DNA of 17,506 nt, taken from the NCBI GenBank assembly GCA_934692295.1, contig CAKUTL010000034.1, forward strand, positions 1 through 17,506, written 5' to 3'. A program made the position numbers and the translations under genes. The DNA comes from an uncultured Candidatus Melainabacteria bacterium (GTDB taxonomy: Bacteria > Cyanobacteriota > Vampirovibrionia > Gastranaerophilales > Gastranaerophilaceae). The notes beneath the pieces were generated by a model. It searched no databases, was not told the origin of the DNA, and saw nothing but the letters and a program-made list of their open reading frames with translations. Below, one piece after another: positions 1 through 7,833 of the stretch. How positions within the stretch are numbered: the first letter of the stretch is position 1; each line of letters starts with the position of its first letter.

Positions 1-23
1 TAACAAAATTTTTTCTTTAGAAT

Positions 24-45
24 TGTTATAATTGAAACTAAGGAG
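24..45 (+). promoter_or_regulatory. Extended -10 promoter and ribosome binding site of the GH13 gene
   Basis: A consensus TATAAT at 27-32 is preceded by TG at 24-25 with one base between, an extended -10 box. No good -35 box is visible at 4-9, which an extended -10 can tolerate. The predicted transcript starts near 39. AAGGAG (40-45) lies 6 bases before the GTG start at 52 and fixes that start. Confidence 0.5.
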
Positions 46-51
46 TGTAGT

Positions 52-3000
52 GTGAAAGTATATTTTGATTTAAATCAGGACAAAGTAAAAAATAGCAAAC
101 GCAATGGGGTATCGTTTGAAGGCATTAAGCCTACAAAATCAGAAGATGGTTTTAAAACTTATGAGTTTTCTTATCCGTTTGATGAAAACAATCAAAACTT
201 ATTCTTAGAAATTTATGCTGTAAATCAGGATAAAAACAATAATTATGCAATCGGGCAAAGAATTTACCCGAAAAATAGCTTCGATGGAGTGTACCAACTC
301 AAAACCGGAAGCAACAAAATTGACTTAGCACAAACTTTTGGTGTTGATGATAACCAAGCATTTGCATACCACTATGTTGTTGAAAACAAACACACCGGTC
401 AAAAAGACACAATGCTTGACCCTGGAGATATGGTTTTTGACAACAATAAAGGTAAATTTAACTTAGAAATACCAACTAAATCAAATCTTTCAAGAGGAGG
501 ATCTATGAAATTAATCAACATAGATTCTCAAAAAGTCGGAAAAGTTTACAACGACAAAAACCTGATTGTCGATGATGTAAACTTATTACGCAGAGCACAA
601 AAAGGAATTAAAACATTAAATAATAAATTTGGCGGAACCTTAGCAGGATTGCAAGATGCAGTTAGAAAAGGTGAATACGATATGTATGGAAGAATAATTT
701 CACTTCCGGTATTCACTGACGATGATTTCACTGCACATGCTTATTGGAACAAAAACTGTATGCAAATTGCAAGCTCTCTTGGGAACATCAATAACTATGC
801 GTCATTACAAAGAGATATGTTTGCTCATGGATTGAATTTTGTTTCAGATGGAGCTTTTGTTAATGAAGGATTACAGGGGGTTCACTTCAAACACATGCTA
901 AAATGGGGCGAAAATTCTCCTTATTTCAACTGGTTCAAAGCATCCGGATTGAAAAACAGTCCTCTTAATATGGGTGTTTTCGTTAAAAATAAAGCAAATA
1001 TTTCTCATAAAATAGTTAACTCCCCATACACTTATACTCAAAAACAAAATGGGAAAGTTTCTATTGGAAGAAACGCAAACTATAACCCTAAACGTCCAAC
1101 ATATATTCAATTCTTCGATAAGCGACTTGTTACAGATGAAGAAAAAAATGATACAAAACATTTGATTAAAACCTATTCAATAATGAATCCTGAAAATGTA
1201 TATTCAATTCATACTCACAATGATTCTGCTTATCCGTATTCATTTGAAATTGATCCGAAAATATACAATGAAAATATAGAAAGATTAAATGAATACAATT
1301 CAACTAAAAAAGATGGTAAAAAAATCAGTCTTTCTTCACCATTAGCAGCTAGAATTGTTTCAAAATCCCCAACATTCGACGTTGAAGCAAAATACGAAAG
1401 CGGCTTCGAAACTTGGGACGCAAACCCTGATATTGCAAAATTAAGTTTTGTATATTCTCATGCAGATACCAAAAATTTGAAAAACTTACCAAAAGAGGCA
1501 CGTAAAAAAGAAATTGAAAAACTTTTAAGTGCTAATTATCAAGTTCAAGACTACACCGTTACATCAGGTCAATATTGGACTCAAAAAACAGATGATATTT
1601 TAAGATTATCAATCGCTCAACAATTAAAAAATATTGATAATGAAAATCCATCTTTAACATATAAAAATATCAAGTTAAAATCTAATGGAGAAATTTTCCC
1701 TAAAGTTCTCCCTCAAGAAATAACACAAGAAGAAGTAAGTAATGTACTTGATGGATTTTACAATAGTACAAGAAAGCTATCAACAGCGGATACAAAATCT
1801 CAAATTTTGGAAGGATTAATGAACACTCCACTAGATTCTTTTGAATTTGGAGATAACTTAGTATCTGTCCTGGCATCTCCTTTGATTTCAAAAAGAGCCA
1901 CAAACGCAAAAGACGTAGGGGTTTCAAGATACGATTTATACAAACAAGGAAATAAAAATCTTCAACCGCAATACAAAGAAACCTACGAAAAAATGGATAA
2001 TTTGTATAAAAATGAAATGTCAGATTATGCAATGAAAGTGTTAGAAACAGTTCAACAAAATAGTAACATCAAACTATTTGAAGGAGATAAAGTAACAGAA
2101 CTTGGTCAATACACATTACCATTAATTTTACCAGAAATTGCAAAATATGCAGTTGTAGAATCTTTAGCTCCAAAAGTTGGAGTTACAGTTGATGACACAA
2201 CCGGAGAAATTGCCTATAACTATAAGGCTCTAAAAAATGTTCACCTACAAACTCTTGGAATAACTAATCCTTCTTCTCCTGAAGATGAAGCAGATATGGT
2301 TATTTCAAAGATTAAAAAAGGTATTAGCAAATTATCTGTAACTCAAGATAGTCCAATTGTTAAATCTATTGAAAAAAGTTTAAAAGGAACAAGTGCTAAC
2401 AGCTTTAAACTTGCAGATTTAATAATCGATAAAACGCAGTCAGGTTTAGACTGGAGAATCGATGCAACAAAAGATATTGCAGATATTGAAGCATTGAGAA
2501 ACGGAAATAACAATTTTGATTATACTTGGCAAAGCGTTATAAATTTCTGGAAAACATTCAACCAAGGTGTTTTATCAAAAAATCCTAACGCATATACAGT
2601 TGCAGAAATTACTGACGAAGGAGATTTACACAGAATTGGTCTTGGACATTGGTCTGACAAATTCCATTCACAAAATGACATTATTCAAAAATTCCAACGA
2701 GAAACAGGTATAACTTCTACAGCGATGTATTCATATTTCTTTAGTGATTTGCAACAAATGTTTGCGAACAAATTTGAAGATGGCGACATGGTACCGGATG
2801 GAAATCCGGGAATGAGCGATAAATTGTATGGAATTATGGATAGCTTCTTAAAGCATTCTTCATTAGATTCTATCAATTTTGCTTATACGTTCATTGGAAA
2901 CCACGATAAACCAAGAGCAATTCATTGTGCTTCTATGGATATGAAAATGTTCTATGCTGATTTAACAAATCCTGCTGAAAAAGATAAAAGATACAATGCG

Positions 3001-4167
3001 TATAAAATGATTAAAGACAGATTCTTTGGCTATATCGACCCAAGAGAAATTGAAGAATATGATTTTTCCGCAGTTTCACCTAAAGCAGTTGCAATGGGTT
3101 ATGCCGTTAGAACTCCGGCAATTCAAACCCTTGAAAAATATCGCAACAAAGGTCGAATTTCTGAAGAACAATTTAATCAAGCATTTGCTTCTATCAGTAA
3201 ATCAATCTCTGATTTAGTAAATGGGAAATACGATGGAACAAGATTTGACCCAGATGCTTTTGGGGTAAAACCATTTGATGTTACAATTAAAATGGTCGTA
3301 AAACAGGCTCAAAAACGCCACAACTTAAACTTGCCACAGCAAGTAGTACACGACTTTGAAAACGATACTTTCCAACAAGCAATTGAACCGGGAATTACAA
3401 GACTACTAGGAATGATGAAATACTTAGTTGCTCTTCCAGGCATGCCAACTTTATACGATGGAGATGACATGGGTGCAACAGGTTATGACACAAAAACTAA
3501 GAATATGTACCTTCAAGGTCGTCAAAGAGTTCACGATGAATGGGCTGAAAAAGGTAATGATTTATACAAAGAATTCATCAAAAAACACAAAGACGAATTT
3601 GATAAAATTATGGAAGTAAGAAGAAAACCAGAATGTAATGCCTTAAATAACGGAACACCATTCATGCTTCCAAAACAAGTTACAACAGACGAACAAGCTT
3701 GTCCTGCTATTCTTAGACAAAGCACTGATGGAAGAATGGCTATTTCTATATTCAACCCAACAGGTTTTGTAAATGATACAGACAAAGACTATAGCCCACA
3801 ACACATAAAAATAGAATCAATAAACCTAAACTGTGAAGAAGGCTCTACAACTACCCACAATGGGACATTAGGTCGTGGGATTCAAGGTTTGAAAGAAGGA
3901 ACTAAATTTGTTAACGCAAATGATTCCAACGACATTTACTATGTAAGAGAAAACAATGGGGCATATTACTTAAAACGACATATTAATGGGACAGATTATC
4001 CAATTGAATTCTCTGATTCAACCCTAATTTTATACAGTGTTCCTGAAGGCAAATCTCTATCATTCACGGGAAAAATGGACGTAAAATTACCGTTCAAATT
4101 CATCGCTCGTAACTATGAAAACAAAGGCAAAGAAGAAAACGGCAATAAATTAACACTTTTAAAATAG
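52..4167 (+). CDS. Very large GH13 (alpha-amylase superfamily) glycoside hydrolase
   Basis: 1371 residues from a GTG start supported by a ribosome binding site. It probably hydrolyses or rearranges alpha-glucans such as glycogen, and is cytoplasmic because no signal peptide or membrane segment is seen. GH13 marks appear in order: a region-I-like stretch at 259-272 (HGLNFVSDGAFVNE); region II at 800-808 (DWRIDATKD, nucleophile D804); region III VAEITD with acid/base E852; region IV IGNHD with D952; and LPGMPTLYDGDDMG at 1128-1141, as in the late barrel of amylases. All three catalytic carboxylates are present. Residues 1-150 resemble a separate beta-rich N-terminal domain, and roughly the last 150 an all-beta C-terminal domain. 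About 540 residues separate regions I and II, far more than the roughly 100 usual, so the barrel carries a very large insertion. Exact subfamily and substrate cannot be read from the sequence. The gene stands alone, convergent with ychF. Confidence 0.85.
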   Translation: MKVYFDLNQDKVKNSKRNGVSFEGIKPTKSEDGFKTYEFSYPFDENNQNLFLEIYAVNQDKNNNYAIGQRIYPKNSFDGVYQLKTGSNKIDLAQTFGVDDNQAFAYHYVVENKHTGQKDTMLDPGDMVFDNNKGKFNLEIPTKSNLSRGGSMKLINIDSQKVGKVYNDKNLIVDDVNLLRRAQKGIKTLNNKFGGTLAGLQDAVRKGEYDMYGRIISLPVFTDDDFTAHAYWNKNCMQIASSLGNINNYASLQRDMFAHGLNFVSDGAFVNEGLQGVHFKHMLKWGENSPYFNWFKASGLKNSPLNMGVFVKNKANISHKIVNSPYTYTQKQNGKVSIGRNANYNPKRPTYIQFFDKRLVTDEEKNDTKHLIKTYSIMNPENVYSIHTHNDSAYPYSFEIDPKIYNENIERLNEYNSTKKDGKKISLSSPLAARIVSKSPTFDVEAKYESGFETWDANPDIAKLSFVYSHADTKNLKNLPKEARKKEIEKLLSANYQVQDYTVTSGQYWTQKTDDILRLSIAQQLKNIDNENPSLTYKNIKLKSNGEIFPKVLPQEITQEEVSNVLDGFYNSTRKLSTADTKSQILEGLMNTPLDSFEFGDNLVSVLASPLISKRATNAKDVGVSRYDLYKQGNKNLQPQYKETYEKMDNLYKNEMSDYAMKVLETVQQNSNIKLFEGDKVTELGQYTLPLILPEIAKYAVVESLAPKVGVTVDDTTGEIAYNYKALKNVHLQTLGITNPSSPEDEADMVISKIKKGISKLSVTQDSPIVKSIEKSLKGTSANSFKLADLIIDKTQSGLDWRIDATKDIADIEALRNGNNNFDYTWQSVINFWKTFNQGVLSKNPNAYTVAEITDEGDLHRIGLGHWSDKFHSQNDIIQKFQRETGITSTAMYSYFFSDLQQMFANKFEDGDMVPDGNPGMSDKLYGIMDSFLKHSSLDSINFAYTFIGNHDKPRAIHCASMDMKMFYADLTNPAEKDKRYNAYKMIKDRFFGYIDPREIEEYDFSAVSPKAVAMGYAVRTPAIQTLEKYRNKGRISEEQFNQAFASISKSISDLVNGKYDGTRFDPDAFGVKPFDVTIKMVVKQAQKRHNLNLPQQVVHDFENDTFQQAIEPGITRLLGMMKYLVALPGMPTLYDGDDMGATGYDTKTKNMYLQGRQRVHDEWAEKGNDLYKEFIKKHKDEFDKIMEVRRKPECNALNNGTPFMLPKQVTTDEQACPAILRQSTDGRMAISIFNPTGFVNDTDKDYSPQHIKIESINLNCEEGSTTTHNGTLGRGIQGLKEGTKFVNANDSNDIYYVRENNGAYYLKRHINGTDYPIEFSDSTLILYSVPEGKSLSFTGKMDVKLPFKFIARNYENKGKEENGNKLTLLK

Positions 4168-4192
4168 TAAAATAAACATAGAGTGATATAAG

Positions 4193-4222
4193 GAACCCCT
4201 AAAGAAATATCTTTAGGGGTTC
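4193..4222. terminator. Hairpin between the convergent GH13 and ychF genes
   Basis: A perfect 13-bp inverted repeat (4193-4205 with 4210-4222, loop AATA) sits 25 bases after the GH13 stop and 30 bases before the ychF stop. The U-tract is weak on both sides, so termination in both directions is likely but its efficiency is uncertain. Confidence 0.75.
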
Positions 4223-4252
4223 AAATTTACTATTATTAATATATACAATTAA

Positions 4253-5350
4253 TTAAACCGCAAATCTAAAGTGAACCAAATCACCATCTTGAATAACATA
4301 ATCTTTACCTTCAAGACGAGTTACACCTTTTTCTTTACAAGCATTATAAGAACCTAACTCTGCAAACTCTTTATATGGAGTAATTTCAGCTCTAATAAAT
4401 CCTTTTTCAAAATCGGTATGGATTACACCGGCAGCTTGAGGAGCTTTTGTTCCGGCAGTAATAGTCCATGCTCTAACTTCTTTTTCACCTGCTGTAATGA
4501 AAGTTCTTAATTTTAATAGATTATAAACAGATTTAATCATTCTATTGATACCACTATCTTCAATACCTAAATCTTTCAAATATTCTTGAGCTTCATCCTT
4601 GCCAAGTTCAGCTAATTCTTCTTCAATTTTAGCTGAAATAATAACCATTTCAGCACCATGCTCTTTTGCGTATTCTCCAACACGTTTTGTATAATCATTT
4701 CCGTCTTTTAAATCAAATTCAGAAACATTAGCACAATAAATTACTGGTTTTGTTGATAACAAGTTCAACATCTTAACAACCGGTAACTCATCTTCATCAA
4801 AATGCTTCGTAACATCAATAAATGTACACTCAGAAAGAAGTTCAGAAAGTTTTTTCAAAACTTTATCTTCTAAAACAGCATCTTTATCCCCTGATTTTAC
4901 AACTTTAGCTATCCTTGCTTGACGTCTTTCAACAGAAGCCATGTCAGCTAAAGCCAACTCCGTATTGATAGTTTCAATATCACTAATAGGATCAACTTTA
5001 CCCGCAACGTGAATTGTATTTTCATCATCAAAACATCTTACAACTTGAATAATTGCATCAACTTCTCTGATATTCTGTAAGAATTGGTTTCCTAAGCCTT
5101 CACCTTTACTTGCTCCTTTTACCAAACCTGCAATATCAACAAACTCAATAGCTGTCGGAATAATAGATTCTGTCTTGCATAATTTTGCAAGAATAGGTAA
5201 TCTTTCATCCGGAACTTCAACAACTCCGATATTTGGTTCAATAGTACAGAATGGATAATTTGCACTTTGAGCATTTCGTGTACTTGTTAGGGCATTAAAC
5301 AATGTTGATTTCCCTACATTTGGTAATCCTACAATTCCTGTTCTTAACAT
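4253..5350 (-). CDS. ychF: Ribosome-binding ATPase/GTPase YchF (Obg-HflX superfamily)
   Basis: 365 residues, the usual length for this near-universal P-loop NTPase, which binds ribosomes and is linked to stress and redox responses. The P-loop is GLPNVGKST at 8-16 and the G3 motif DIAG at 72-75. The G4 position reads NVSE (208-211) instead of NKxD, the family feature associated with ATP rather than GTP preference. The region from about 280 to the end matches the C-terminal TGS domain (FITAGEKEVRAWTI). The ATG start is preceded by AAAAGGA (5362-5368). It is a single-gene unit, divergent from the ribbon-helix-helix gene and convergent with the GH13 gene. I found no clear consensus promoter in its 5' region. 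Identification is secure. Confidence 0.97.
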   Translation of the reverse strand: MLRTGIVGLPNVGKSTLFNALTSTRNAQSANYPFCTIEPNIGVVEVPDERLPILAKLCKTESIIPTAIEFVDIAGLVKGASKGEGLGNQFLQNIREVDAIIQVVRCFDDENTIHVAGKVDPISDIETINTELALADMASVERRQARIAKVVKSGDKDAVLEDKVLKKLSELLSECTFIDVTKHFDEDELPVVKMLNLLSTKPVIYCANVSEFDLKDGNDYTKRVGEYAKEHGAEMVIISAKIEEELAELGKDEAQEYLKDLGIEDSGINRMIKSVYNLLKLRTFITAGEKEVRAWTITAGTKAPQAAGVIHTDFEKGFIRAEITPYKEFAELGSYNACKEKGVTRLEGKDYVIQDGDLVHFRFAV

Positions 5351-5500
5351 TTTATCTTAAATCCTTTTCTTATTTATCTCTTTCCTATCCTGATTTTACC
5401 CCAAACCAGAGCTAATATACAGTTTTTTATTTGAAAATTACAGATAATTAACAGAAATATAAAGATATATTACAAATATATATTTTTTGACTAAAAAATA

Positions 5501-5531
5501 GCAATTTTTGAATTAAAAAATACTTTATATA
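5501..5531 (+). promoter_or_regulatory. Bipartite promoter-like element, copy A
   Basis: GCAAT at 5501-5505, 15 bases, then TACTTTATATA at 5521-5531. The same pair with the same spacing occurs at 7501-7531 (plus) and 12015-12045 (minus). Copies A and B share 19 identical bases (5512-5530 and 7512-7530). It ends 43 bases before the start codon of the ribbon-helix-helix gene, as expected for a promoter core. No TTGACA-like box is well placed. Confidence 0.5.
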
Positions 5532-5574
5532 TATGTTAGGGGATTACAATAAGGAAAAATTAAAAGGAGAAAAT

Positions 5575-5763
5575 ATGGCCAGAGTATTAATTTCAATGCC
5601 GGAAAAATTTTTAGACGAAATCGATTCAGTTGCAAACTATGAAAATCGTACACGTTCTGAATTAATTCGTGAAGCACTTAGAACTTATATGTACAGAAAT
5701 CAAATTAGAAACAGCAAAAAAGCAACAACAAACGCTGAAATCCTAGATGCTCTGCTCGGATAA
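5575..5763 (+). CDS. Ribbon-helix-helix (CopG/Arc-type) DNA-binding protein
   Basis: 62 residues from the ATG at 5575, chosen because AGGAG (5565-5569) lies five bases upstream; an in-frame ATG at 5533 has no ribosome binding site and overlaps the promoter-like element. Residues 2-8 (ARVLISM) form the DNA-contacting beta-strand. Helix 1 follows (PEKFLDEIDSVAN), then helix 2 (RTRSELIREALRTYMYRNQ), the classic RHH layout with the conserved RSELIREA signature. Such proteins dimerise and act as repressors or antitoxins. The tail ATTNAEILDALLG is shared in pattern with the next ORF (QTNAKLLEVLLA). No toxin gene is evident next to it, so a transcription-factor role is at least as likely as an antitoxin role. 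The target is unknown; self-regulation through the upstream element is possible. Confidence 0.85.
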   Translation: MARVLISMPEKFLDEIDSVANYENRTRSELIREALRTYMYRNQIRNSKKATTNAEILDALLG

Positions 5764-5809
5764 ATTTAGAATATTGAAATAGGGAAAAAGAAAATTTTGT
5801 GGGGAAAAA

Positions 5810-5986
5810 ATGAACAAAGAATATCAAATGGTCACAGTATATGACTATTTAAAAATGCTGGACAAAGAAAATGTTACATACGTAAACACCGATGCAAAAA
5901 AAATTAAAGAAAATGTTGAAAAATATTTATTGAACATGCGTCGGGCTCAAACAAACGCTAAGTTATTAGAAGTCTTGTTAGCATAA
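5810..5986 (+). CDS. Small protein sharing a C-terminal tail with the upstream RHH protein
   Basis: 58 residues, ATG at 5810, with a GGGG-rich ribosome binding site (5800-5804) about five bases upstream. It begins 46 bases after the RHH gene and ends before a strong terminator, so the two probably form one operon. No known domain was recognised. The predicted fold is mostly helical and highly charged (KKIKENVEKYLLNMRRAQ), with no membrane segment or signal peptide. Its last 12 residues (QTNAKLLEVLLA) match the pattern of the RHH tail (TTNAEILDALLG), and the preceding helix is roughly alignable, suggesting a diverged paralogue that lost the ribbon, or a partner using the same contact motif. 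Function unknown. Confidence 0.65.
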   Translation: MNKEYQMVTVYDYLKMLDKENVTYVNTDAKKIKENVEKYLLNMRRAQTNAKLLEVLLA

Positions 5987-6064
5987 ACAAAAAAAACTTA
6001 GAGGACTTCGTTGGTTATAATTTTTATTAATTCTTAGGTAAAATGGTTATGGAAAGTAAAAAAA

Positions 6065-6094
6065 GGACTTGATAATTAAATCAAGTCCTTTTTT
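6065..6094. terminator. Strong bidirectional intrinsic terminator
   Basis: A perfect 9-bp stem (GGACTTGAT 6065-6073 with 6080-6088, loop AATTAA) is flanked by seven A on the left (6058-6064) and six T on the right (6089-6094). It therefore works on paper in both directions, for the RHH/58-residue operon on plus and for tuf on minus. Confidence 0.93.
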
Positions 6095-6120
6095 AATTGT
6101 GTTATATTGTTTTAAAATTA

Positions 6121-7329
6121 TTATTCAACAATTTTATCAACAACACCAGCACCAACTGTTCTACCACCTTCACGGATAGCAAATCTCATACCTTCTTCGA
6201 TAGCTACTGGAGCGATTAATTCAACTTCCATAACTACGTTATCACCAGGCATTACCATTTGACCTTCGAATTTGATTGAACCAGTTACGTCTGTAGTTCT
6301 GATATAGAATTGAGGACGGTATCCTGGGAAGAATGGAGTATGACGGCCACCTTCATCTTTAGTCAATACGTAAACGTTTGCTGTGAATTTAGTGTGTGGG
6401 TGAATTGAACCTGGTTTAGCAAGAACTTGACCACGTTCGATTTCAGTTTTATCAACACCACGAAGTAAAGCACCAATGTTATCACCTGCTTGACCTTGGT
6501 CAAGAGATTTTCTGAACATTTCAACACCAGTAACTGTAGTTTTCTTAGTAGGTTTGATACCAACTAATTCAACTTCATCACCAACTTTAACGATACCACG
6601 TTCAACACGGCCTGTAGCAACTGTACCACGACCTGTAATTGAGAAGATGTCTTCAATTGGCATCAAGAATGGTTTGTCTAAATCACGAACTGGTTCTGGG
6701 AAGTATGAATCTAAAGCATCCATCAATTCCCAAATTTTATCAACCCATTTATCTTCGCCACGTTTGATGCTTGGATTAGCTTGAACAGCTTCCAAAGCTT
6801 TTAAAGCAGAACCGTGGATGAATGGAATGTTGTCGCCATCGAATTCGTAAGAAGAAAGAAGTTCTCTAACTTCCATTTCTACTAATTCTAATAATTCTGG
6901 ATCGTCAACCATATCACATTTGTTCAAGAATACAACGATGTTAGGAACACCAACTTGTTTTGCTAACAAGATGTGTTCACGAGTTTGAGGCATTGCACCA
7001 TCTGTAGCTGCTACAACAAGGATAGCACCATCCATTTGAGCTGCACCTGTAATCATGTTTTTAACATAGTCAGCGTGGCCTGGGCAGTCAACGTGTGCAT
7101 AGTGTCTGTGTTCTGTTTCGTATTCTACGTGAGCTGTAGAGATGGTAATACCTCTAGCTCTTTCTTCTGGAGCAGCATCGATTTCATCGAATTTTCTAGC
7201 TGCTGCTTGACCAGCTGCTGCTAAAACGCCAGTGATAGCTGCTGTTAATGTAGTTTTACCGTGGTCAACGTGGCCGATTGTACCTACGTTCACGTGCGGT
7301 TTTTTACGTTCATACTTTTCACGTGCCAT
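6121..7329 (-). CDS. tuf: Translation elongation factor EF-Tu
   Basis: 402 residues, normal for EF-Tu, the GTPase that delivers aminoacyl-tRNA to the ribosomal A site. G motifs are intact: GHVDHGKT 19-26, RGITI 59-63, DCPGH 81-85, NKCD 136-139, SAL 174-176. The beta-barrel domains 2 and 3 follow, including TGRGTVATGR and the C-terminal end EGGRTVGAGVV. The ATG has AAGGAG nine bases upstream. The gene stands alone, not in the usual rpsL-rpsG-fusA-tuf cluster, with its own promoter and terminator. The sequence is close to the cyanobacterial type (ARKFDEIDAAPEERARGITI). GC content looks higher than in its neighbours, as is common for very highly expressed genes. Confidence 0.99.
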   Translation of the reverse strand: MAREKYERKKPHVNVGTIGHVDHGKTTLTAAITGVLAAAGQAAARKFDEIDAAPEERARGITISTAHVEYETEHRHYAHVDCPGHADYVKNMITGAAQMDGAILVVAATDGAMPQTREHILLAKQVGVPNIVVFLNKCDMVDDPELLELVEMEVRELLSSYEFDGDNIPFIHGSALKALEAVQANPSIKRGEDKWVDKIWELMDALDSYFPEPVRDLDKPFLMPIEDIFSITGRGTVATGRVERGIVKVGDEVELVGIKPTKKTTVTGVEMFRKSLDQGQAGDNIGALLRGVDKTEIERGQVLAKPGSIHPHTKFTANVYVLTKDEGGRHTPFFPGYRPQFYIRTTDVTGSIKFEGQMVMPGDNVVMEVELIAPVAIEEGMRFAIREGGRTVGAGVVDKIVE

Positions 7330-7396
7330 GAGATTAATCTCCTTCTTTTCTGTCTACTATATACTACTATAAATTTAGTATTCTACGATAATTCTA

Positions 7397-7424
7397 ATTC
7401 TAACCGCTCATAAATTTTTGTCAA
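7397..7424 (-). promoter_or_regulatory. Sigma-70 promoter of tuf
   Basis: Read on minus: TTGACA (7419-7424), 16-base spacer, TAGAAT (7397-7402). This gives a start near 7390 and a leader of about 60 bases. The leader ends in a perfect 12-bp palindrome, GAGATTAATCTC (7330-7341), that overlaps the ribosome binding site. Confidence 0.65.
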
Positions 7425-7500
7425 GGTTATAAGTGGAAATTGAAACATTGGTAATATTCAATTATTTTATTAATTTTTGTAACAATATTTTTGATTTTAC

Positions 7501-7531
7501 GCAATCGGGTCATTAAAAAATACTTTATATA
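7501..7531 (+). promoter_or_regulatory. Bipartite promoter-like element, copy B
   Basis: GCAAT 7501-7505, 15 bases, TACTTTATATA 7521-7531, 34 bases before the preferred start of the 66-residue gene. The inner spacer differs from copy A in its left half (CGGGTCA against TTTTGAA), which argues that the two boxes are what is conserved and not the whole stretch. Confidence 0.5.
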
Positions 7532-7565
7532 GATAAGTAAGATTATGACAATGGAGGATGAGACC

Positions 7566-7766
7566 ATGAGCGGACATAATTCAATCGGAGCAATCGGAAG
7601 CAAGGCTATCGATCAAATACATAATTTTTCTCAACAAGTAAAAACTACAGGAGGGAAACTAAAAAAACAAATTCCTTGTATTTTTACTGAAGACCAGCAA
7701 AAACTACCATACAATCCCAATTTCATGGCAGCAGGTTCACAAAGAACAGCTGCTGGAGATTACTAA
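7566..7766 (+). CDS. Small protein of unknown function (66 residues)
   Basis: The start at 7566 is chosen because GGAGG (7553-7557) lies eight bases upstream; ATGs at 7545 and 7551 are in frame but lack this site, and GGAGG would then lie inside the gene. The product starts MSGHNSIGAIGSKAIDQI. It has an amphipathic helical middle (KAIDQIHNFSQQVKTTGGKLKKQ) and a proline- and asparagine-rich tail ending AAGSQRTAAGDY. It holds a single cysteine, no membrane segment and no signal peptide, and no domain was recognised. It is preceded by element B and followed 67 bases later by coaX, with which it may be co-transcribed through a weak hairpin. The context gives no firm function. Confidence 0.6.
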   Translation: MSGHNSIGAIGSKAIDQIHNFSQQVKTTGGKLKKQIPCIFTEDQQKLPYNPNFMAAGSQRTAAGDY

Positions 7767-7800
7767 TTAGAATTTTGCATAAAAACTATGTTTGTAATAG

Positions 7801-7828
7801 ACTTGTTCTCAGATATGTGAGGACAAGT
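7801..7828 (+). promoter_or_regulatory. Hairpin covering the coaX ribosome binding site
   Basis: A 10-bp inverted repeat (7801-7810 with 7819-7828, one G-U pair, loop of 8). Its right arm begins GAGGA (7819-7823), the only plausible ribosome binding site for coaX at 7834. The hairpin could therefore restrict translation, or act as a weak terminator since UUUAUU follows. Confidence 0.5.
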
Positions 7829-7833
7829 TTATT

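Noticed and set aside
1700..2032. 110-codon ORF antisense to the GH13 gene
   Set aside because: The composition is the hydrophobic leucine/tyrosine pattern typical of antisense frames in AT-rich genes, and it has no domain or independent start signals.
5487..5515. TTGACT at 5487-5492 as a sigma-70 -35 box for the RHH gene
   Set aside because: At 16-18 bases downstream there is only TGAATT/GAATTA, a poor -10, and the box is not shared by the other two element copies.
5533..5574. Longer start for the RHH protein at ATG 5533
   Set aside because: It has no ribosome binding site, lies on the promoter-like element, and adds 14 residues foreign to the RHH fold.
5575..5986. Classic type II toxin-antitoxin pair
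   Set aside because: The 58-residue ORF shows no toxin family signature and shares its tail with the RHH protein, so it looks like a relative, not a toxin.
6363..7224. Several ORFs of 66-83 codons antisense to or out of frame with tuf
   Set aside because: They lie wholly inside the strongly supported EF-Tu gene, have no recognisable domains, and arise from its codon bias.
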